The translations under genes were made by a program, and so were the position numbers. DNA of 18,546 nucleotides from contig DQVB01000340.1 in assembly GCA_015661985.1 (NCBI GenBank), positions 1 to 18,546 on the forward strand, in the 5' to 3' direction. Origin of the DNA: Planctomycetota bacterium. Lineage in GTDB: Bacteria > Planctomycetota > Planctomycetia > Pirellulales > Thermoguttaceae. Of the stretch, positions 13,953 to 18,546 are shown in pieces (the first letter of the stretch is position 1; each line of letters opens with the position of its first letter). Under the pieces are notes generated by a model. It did not search any database, had not been told where the DNA came from, and saw only the letters and a list, made by a program, of their open reading frames with translations.

Positions 13953-16331
13953 TCATTCCTTAGCCTGCAGGGCTTCGAGCCAGTCCATGCGATGGACGTT
14001 GCGCTGGACGACGAGGTAGGCGGCCAGGGCAAACAGCACAGCCAGGACCAACGTCCAGATCCACGTGCCTGCGGAACTGACCACGGGAAAGCGGAACATC
14101 TCACTCTCGTAGGCAGCAGCGGCCAGTTCCGCGTACAAGTAACCGACGGGCATCCCCAAGACGGTGCCGATCATGGTCACGATCAGGCTTTCGCGCAGCA
14201 GGAGGCTGCCGATCCGCCAGGGGCCGTAGCCGAGCACGCGCAGGGTGGCCACTTCACGCCGGCGTTCAGCCAGACTGATGAGCGATGCATTGAGGACGCT
14301 GCCGAAGAAGACGATACCGGCGAAGGCGACAAACACGCCCGTGAAGATCCACATGGTGGCCACGAGGGTTTCTTTCAGGCTTTGGACCATGTCATCGCGT
14401 GTGGTGACGGCCTCGAGGCTGGGCAGCTCTTTGAGCTCCCGGTACAGCAGACGACGTTTTTCCGGCCGCGGATCAATTACCGTCTGCACTCCCGTGAGGG
14501 CCAACTCTTCGCCCACGAGGCGGCTCAGCCAGCGGATGTCGGCGTAGACGATGGTCCCCAGGTAGCTGTCGGCGATCTGGACGACCTGGACTTGCCGGGT
14601 GCGGCGCAGCCCTTCGATCGGCTGGATCGTGAGCAGGTCGCCGCGGCGCAGGTGGAGTATTTCGGCCAGGGTTCGGCTCATGGCCAGGCCCGCCGGTGGG
14701 ACGCGGATGGGGTTCGCATCGCGGTCGCGGGGCACCGTGAGCCGGGCCCCGGGGGCCAGCCCCGTGATGGCTCCCTTTTTCTCGTACGGACCATGGCGAA
14801 AGGTACACGGCACATGCAGCGTGGGCTCGGCCCAATCCACCCCGGGCATGCGCCGCATCTCCCACAACGCCGCTTCGCCCCGCTTGTGGCGAAAGGCCAC
14901 GTCCAGGTCGCTGCGCAGGAGCCACTGGAACTGAAAATCCACCAGATACGCGGTCGCTTCCATCATCATGAAGCCGCAGACCAGCACGCTGGCTCCCATC
15001 ATGGCAGCGAAAACACCCGCCGCCGTACGGACGCGGCTGCGCACCACGTCGCGTAGCACCATGCGCCAGTCGGCGCTGAGGCGATTCCAGAACCAGCGGG
15101 CCCGCTCCAAGAAAACCCTGCCTCCCCGCTTGGGTGGACGCGGCCGCATTGCCTCGGCGGGCCTCAGTTTGAGTACCGACCAGGCCCCGCGAAGACTTCC
15201 CAACACGGCGAACAGCAGGCTGATGGCCAGCCCGCTGAGCTGCAGCGCGCTGTGGAAGCGGTTCTCCAGGCGCGGGAATTCGAAAAAGAAACGGTACACG
15301 TAGGTCATCCCCTCGGCCGTCCCGTATCCACCGGCGCAGCCCAACACGCCACCGGCCAGGCCCACGGCCAGGCCGAACTTCAGAAAATGACCGAAAACCT
15401 GGCTGTCCGCATATCCCAAAGCCTTGAGCGTGCCCACCACGATGCGCTGCTGTTCGGCCAGCCGGGTCAACAGCACGTTGAGCACCAGGGCGGCCACGGC
15501 CAAGAAGATCATGGGCATTATCATGCCGAAGCTTCGCAAGCCCGCGATCTCCTGGCTGAGATACTTGTTCGACGGCTGGTCAGACAGCGGCGCCGTGTGC
15601 AATACGCCGTATGGCGCCAAGCGGTCCTCGATCCGCCGCAACACCTCCCGGGGACGCCGGCGGGCATGGGGCGAGAGTCTCCCGACCACCTGGTTCGCCG
15701 CTCCCTCGAAATCAAACACCTCCTGAGCGAAACTCTGTTTCAAATAGAAGACGCCGAAGTGCTCCGGGTCGGGCACGATCGAGCCCGGACCGAGCAGATA
15801 GACGAATTCGCTGGAGATGGCCGTCCCCACGATGAACAGCTCCTGGCGACGGTTGTTCAGCACCAGCCGCACCCACTGGCCGGGGCCCAGGCGGTGGCGC
15901 CGGGCGAAGGCGTCGTTGAGGATGACTTCGTTCTGCCGTCGGCCGGTGAAATAGCTGCCCCGCCGAATGACGACGCCGTTGACGATCGGCCGGCGTCGGT
16001 CCGGCAACGAGAGGATCAGGCCATTGAGCGGCTCCTCGACGCCCTCCACATCCACGGTGCTGTAGAACTGGATCCTGGGGCGAATCTCGGCCACACCTGG
16101 CAGGTCGGCCAGCCGATCCAGTTCCGCCACCGGGACCTTCTTCAGCTCCACCCAGAAGTCGGCCATGCGGCAGCGGCGATAGTACCGGGCCTTGGCCTCC
16201 GTGAGATTCAAATAGGCCGATCCCATCCCGACGTAGCAGGTCACGCCTACGCCGATGATCAGTATGATGGCCAGGATGAGCCAGCGGGCAGCGACCAGTT
16301 CCCGGGCCAGCTTTCGGTCGAGCACGCTCAC
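13953..16331 (-). CDS. ABC exporter permease with two fused MacB/FtsX units
   Basis: This 792-residue protein has eight predicted membrane helices at ~17-36, 268-288, 319-338, 365-384, 438-458, 660-682, 714-734 and 755-775. Helices 1 and 5 are each followed by a large extracytoplasmic domain (~230 and ~200 residues), and helices 2-4 and 6-8 each form an FtsX-type core. Both halves keep the conserved cytoplasmic element after the first FtsX helix (IVVGTLKALGY, 297-307; REVATLRVLGY, 692-702). So it looks like two MacB/LolC-type subunits joined head to tail, able to form the pump from one chain. GTG 16331 is the chosen start: it overlaps the ATPase stop as GTGA, with GAGGAG shortly upstream, and the first helix follows. 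The cargo is unknown; lipoproteins, lipids or toxic compounds are known for the superfamily. Confidence 0.92.
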   Translation of the reverse strand: MSVLDRKLARELVAARWLILAIILIIGVGVTCYVGMGSAYLNLTEAKARYYRRCRMADFWVELKKVPVAELDRLADLPGVAEIRPRIQFYSTVDVEGVEEPLNGLILSLPDRRRPIVNGVVIRRGSYFTGRRQNEVILNDAFARRHRLGPGQWVRLVLNNRRQELFIVGTAISSEFVYLLGPGSIVPDPEHFGVFYLKQSFAQEVFDFEGAANQVVGRLSPHARRRPREVLRRIEDRLAPYGVLHTAPLSDQPSNKYLSQEIAGLRSFGMIMPMIFLAVAALVLNVLLTRLAEQQRIVVGTLKALGYADSQVFGHFLKFGLAVGLAGGVLGCAGGYGTAEGMTYVYRFFFEFPRLENRFHSALQLSGLAISLLFAVLGSLRGAWSVLKLRPAEAMRPRPPKRGGRVFLERARWFWNRLSADWRMVLRDVVRSRVRTAAGVFAAMMGASVLVCGFMMMEATAYLVDFQFQWLLRSDLDVAFRHKRGEAALWEMRRMPGVDWAEPTLHVPCTFRHGPYEKKGAITGLAPGARLTVPRDRDANPIRVPPAGLAMSRTLAEILHLRRGDLLTIQPIEGLRRTRQVQVVQIADSYLGTIVYADIRWLSRLVGEELALTGVQTVIDPRPEKRRLLYRELKELPSLEAVTTRDDMVQSLKETLVATMWIFTGVFVAFAGIVFFGSVLNASLISLAERRREVATLRVLGYGPWRIGSLLLRESLIVTMIGTVLGMPVGYLYAELAAAAYESEMFRFPVVSSAGTWIWTLVLAVLFALAAYLVVQRNVHRMDWLEALQAKE

Positions 16332-17053
16332 CAGACGATCTCCTCGGGCGCCCCAGGCTCGGGGTTGGTGCGCACCTCCACGACCTGTCCGCTGCGCAAC
16401 CGCACCACTCGGTCCGCCACCGGGGCAATCGCCCCGTTGTGGGTGATCAACACGATCGTCTTGCCCAGTTGCCCCTTGAGGTCGACCAGCAGCCTCAAGA
16501 CCCGCTTGCCCGTCACGTAATCCAGCGCCCCGGTCGGCTCGTCGCAAAGGAGGATCTCCGGGTTCTTGGCCAACGCCCGGGCGACGGCCACCCGCTGCTG
16601 TTCTCCCCCGGAAAGCTGGGAAGGAAAGTGGTCCAGCCGCTCCTGGAGCCCCACCAGCTGCAGCGATTCATCCACGTCCATCGGTCGCGGGCTCAGTTCG
16701 GTGGCCACCATCACGTTCTCCCGCGCCGAGAGGTTGGGCACCAAGTTGTAGAACTGGAAGACGAACCCCACGGTCTCCCGCCGGTACCGAGTCAGTTCGG
16801 AGGGGCTGAACGTGGTGAGCTCTTGGTCCCGGTACCACACCCGGCCACTGGTGACCGTATCCAGTCCGCCGAGGATATTGAGAATGGTCGTCTTGCCCGA
16901 ACCGCTGGGGCCGACCATCACCAGCATCTCGCCCTCGTAGATCTCCAGCGATACGTCCCGGACCGCCTCCACAGCAACCTCCCCCATCTGGAACACTTTG
17001 CTGACCCGTTCCAGGCGGAGGATGGGCCCCCCGGCCGCTCGTTGTTCGATCAC
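16328..17053 (-). CDS. ABC transporter ATPase, MacB/LolD type
   Basis: This 241-residue protein powers the exporter encoded downstream. Visible motifs are Walker A GPSGSGKT (48-55), Q-loop FQFYNL (99-104), signature LSGGEQQR (147-154), Walker B ILLCDEPTGALD (167-178) and the switch His in VLITHNG (201-207). DEPTGALD and FQFYNLVPNLSA are typical of the LolD/MacB/FtsE-like class. The GTG at 17053 is chosen because GAGG lies 8 bases upstream and the domain begins soon after (ILRLERVSKVFQ); the frame is open to 17128, but the extra residues are not family-like. It overlaps the permease start by four bases, so ATPase and permease are translationally coupled, with the adaptor third in the operon. 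Confidence 0.93.
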   Translation of the reverse strand: MIEQRAAGGPILRLERVSKVFQMGEVAVEAVRDVSLEIYEGEMLVMVGPSGSGKTTILNILGGLDTVTSGRVWYRDQELTTFSPSELTRYRRETVGFVFQFYNLVPNLSARENVMVATELSPRPMDVDESLQLVGLQERLDHFPSQLSGGEQQRVAVARALAKNPEILLCDEPTGALDYVTGKRVLRLLVDLKGQLGKTIVLITHNGAIAPVADRVVRLRSGQVVEVRTNPEPGAPEEIVW

Positions 17054-17160
17054 AACCGCGCCCTCAGCTCTACGATGTCCGCCCCGCCCTCCTACTGGGA
17101 AGGTAGTTCGCCGCTCCACGGTTCGCAACCTGAGCCCCTACCGCGCGCTGGGCTGTCCGC

Positions 17161-17166
17161 TACAAT
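17161..17166 (+). promoter_or_regulatory. Possible -10 element for the YjbQ-family gene
   Basis: TACAAT matches the -10 consensus at five of six positions and lies ~59 bases before ATG 17225, in the 171-base divergent gap with the exporter operon. No acceptable -35 was found 16-18 bases upstream, so this is weak. Confidence 0.25.
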
Positions 17167-17224
17167 CATCGTTTTCCGGACGGGCGACTCCTGTCCACCG
17201 ACCTTGAACCGGGGAGCCAGGGCA

Positions 17225-17641
17225 ATGGTCCATCAAGAACAGTTCAATCTAACCACACGCGGACACGGGCATATGCAAGATGTGACGGGCCAGGTGGCCG
17301 AGGTGGTACGGCGTTCGGGCATCCGCAAAGGCGTGGCCCAGATCTTTGCCGTGGGCAGTACCGCGGCCGTGGGCACGGTGGAATTCGAACCGGGCTTGCA
17401 GCGCGACGTGCCGGAGACGCTGGACCGGCTCATTCCTCCCAGCCGCGACTACGGACACGAGCAGAGGTGGCACGACGGCAACGGCCATTCCCACCTCCAA
17501 GCCACGCTGCTGGGGCCGTCCATGGCCGTCCCCGTGGCGGACGGCTCGCTGGTACTGGGCACCTGGCAACAGATCTTCCACCTGGACTGCGACGTCCGCG
17601 CCCGACAGCGCACCGTGGTGGTGACCGTCATGGGCCAGTGA
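17225..17641 (+). CDS. yjbQ: YjbQ family protein (UPF0047)
   Basis: This 138-residue protein has the full length and signatures of the YjbQ/UPF0047 family: QFNLTTRGHGHMQDVT at the N-terminus, the conserved Glu in GTVEFEPG (50-57), the DGNGHSHLQATLLGPS block (84-99) that supplies the clustered histidines, and LGTWQQIFHLDCD (111-123). E. coli YjbQ has a reported weak thiamine-phosphate-synthase activity, but the physiological role of the family is unsettled. ATG 17225 is preceded by GGGGAG at a suitable distance. It is transcribed away from the exporter operon and has no partner gene on its strand. Confidence 0.93.
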   Translation: MVHQEQFNLTTRGHGHMQDVTGQVAEVVRRSGIRKGVAQIFAVGSTAAVGTVEFEPGLQRDVPETLDRLIPPSRDYGHEQRWHDGNGHSHLQATLLGPSMAVPVADGSLVLGTWQQIFHLDCDVRARQRTVVVTVMGQ

Positions 17642-17934
17642 CAGCGGCGCCGGATCCGCCGCCGCCAGCCGGAGAGATTGGTTCAAGTTTTCCACATATT
17701 CGACGATCCGGCAGCTTCAAATGGCGATGGCCATCTCTGTGGTATCCGTTCACGCCCCGTGGGTGCCGAGGTCGGGTGGGACGAGGTCGCCGCTCGTGGC
17801 GGTGGGCCGGCGCAAACCGGCTCGACCTGCCGCTGGGCTGTTGTGCCCCCAGGCGAGTTCTTTCCGGCGACCGCAGACCCACCGCTGAAACCGCTCGCTT
17901 GTCCCACCCTACCGGTCCCCCGCCCCGTGAACGG
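17642..17934. other. Gene-free stretch of 293 bases
   Basis: No gene, RNA or clear repeat is recognised. A short GC-rich inverted repeat (GCGGCG...CGCCGC, ~17644-17662) follows the YjbQ stop, without an adjoining T-run. The open frames here lack protein-like composition and ribosome-binding sites. Confidence 0.4.
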
Positions 17935-18381
17935 TTACTCTCTGTGCAACCAAACGACAATCAAACTGTAGATCATCATCAAAGCCATGGGAGCCGTCCG
18001 GCACACGGCCTTCTTCGTGCGGTTGGCCGGATCTTCAAACCCGCGGAGCCGCTTGCTGTTCTCAAACGCCATTTCCACGGCCCACCGGAAGGCGCAGGTG
18101 CCGAGGATCTGGCGGGCATCCCGATCCAAACGGGTACAGTAGAACATCTGGTCCGGGCGTTTGCCCAGCACGTCACGCACCAGCACGATGACGAGCAAGC
18201 GGTCCTTGCCCGCCGTGTAGTAGAGGGCTTCGATGGTCTTCACCTCCACTGTGGCGTGGAATCCGAACTGGTCGAACTCCAGCCGCTGCCACGGCTGGCT
18301 GGGATCCTCAGCCCACTCGGCCATCGCGGGGAACGGGTCGCCCTGTTTCCGCTTCCGCCCCCGCTGGCCCGAGGCCGTACG
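17935..18381 (-). pseudogene. Transposase remnant, DDE type (IS701/IS4-like C-terminal part)
   Basis: About 147 codons encode the C-terminal part of a DDE transposase. RGRKRKQGDPFP and ADPSQPWQ-like spacing precede a beta-rich core (KTIEALYYTAGKDRLLVIVLV, in part), then QMFYCT, and the block FRWAVEMAFENSKRLRG with the catalytic Glu, followed by ARTAPMAL-like CRTAPMALMMIYSLIVVWLHR. No start codon or N-terminal domain is present: homology fades where the 40-bp tandem array begins at 18382. The frame stops at TAA 17935-17937 soon after the helix that other members extend further, so the 3' end is probably short too. No terminal inverted repeat or target duplication was seen. Family placement is by motif memory and could shift within the DDE group. 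Confidence 0.7.
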
Positions 18382-18546
18382 GGTTGCAGGATGGGCATTC
18401 CTGCCCGTCGTAGGATTGTACGATTGCAGGATGGGCATTCCTGCCCGTCGTAGGATTGTAGGATTGTAGGATGGGCATTCGTGCCCGTCGTAGGATTGTA
18501 GGATTGTAGGATGGGCATTCGTGCCCGTCGTAGGATTGTAGGATTG
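18382..18546. repeat. 40-bp tandem repeat array, running off the window end
   Basis: Four complete 40-base units (18382-18421, 18422-18461, 18462-18501, 18502-18541) and the start of a fifth follow each other with no spacers. Each unit has GGATGGGCATTC(C/G)TGCCCGTCG, with a GGGCA/TGCCC hairpin, and an AT-richer linker TAGGATTGTA. Units 1-2 have C and units 3-4 have G in the loop, and units 1-2 differ at the linker too, so the copies nearest the transposase are the most diverged. Because units are contiguous and identical along their whole length, it is a minisatellite, not a CRISPR array. Confidence 0.9.

Noticed and set aside
12104..13963. A 619-codon plus-strand frame over the HlyD-type gene
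   Set aside because: It is antisense to the adaptor gene and its translation is His/Gln/Asp-rich without domains.
17054..17224. Possible TPP riboswitch before the YjbQ gene (a short AACCTGAG string near 17126)
   Set aside because: The rest of the conserved thiamine-element core is absent, so the short match is chance.
18382..18546. Possible CRISPR array
   Set aside because: Units are contiguous 40-base copies with no variable spacers and no cas genes nearby.

Overview
The window is high-GC bacterial DNA that most likely comes from a planctomycete (Planctomycetota, perhaps Pirellulales-like). The evidence is a DUF1559 prepilin-like protein with the H-X-G signature, a Tat-exported Gfo/Idh/MocA oxidoreductase, a hydrazine-synthase-alpha-like beta-propeller protein with two CVGCH haem motifs and a formylglycine-generating-enzyme (FGE) fold, an ECF sigma/anti-sigma pair, and intergenic hairpin and 'GGGCATTC(C/G)TGCCC' repeats. 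No rRNA, tRNA or CRISPR was seen. All assignments come from reading motifs, not from a search.

Layout. On the + strand, 3-4360 holds two genes in one direction: the 5'-truncated propeller/cytochrome/FGE-fold protein and the Tat-signal oxidoreductase, probably one transcription unit acting outside the cytoplasm. From 4470 to 17053 every gene lies on the - strand. Region 4470-6761 is an eroding ECF module. Read in its own direction it holds a broken ECF sigma factor with a good ribosome-binding site, an open anti-sigma factor that overlaps it, three hairpin repeats, and a broken coiled-coil protein gene. Next come an iron-containing alcohol dehydrogenase (6907-8103), a 51-residue lipoprotein (8139-8294) and a DUF1559 protein (8468-9412). 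These three read in the order DUF1559, lipoprotein, dehydrogenase, behind a candidate promoter at 9620-9648. A repeat-rich gap (9649-10037) follows.

A two-gene unit (10038-12288) encodes a metallo-beta-lactamase-fold hydrolase with a TTG start and, overlapping it by 14 bases, a UAP1/UDPGP-type nucleotidyltransferase. A hairpin and a candidate promoter separate this unit from an ABC export operon (12545-17053): a MacB/LolD-type ATPase, an eight-helix double-unit permease and an HlyD-type adaptor, likely one tripartite exporter. A divergent YjbQ-family gene lies at 17225-17641. The window ends with a transposase remnant cut off at a 40-bp tandem repeat array (18382-18546) that runs off the edge.

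I found no convincing wholly new system. The most interesting parts are the decaying sigma/anti-sigma locus, where an intact anti-sigma frame sits between two genes broken by single-base insertions and stop codons, the propeller/dihaem/FGE fusion that lacks the FGE cysteines, and the repeat array that abuts the transposase remnant.
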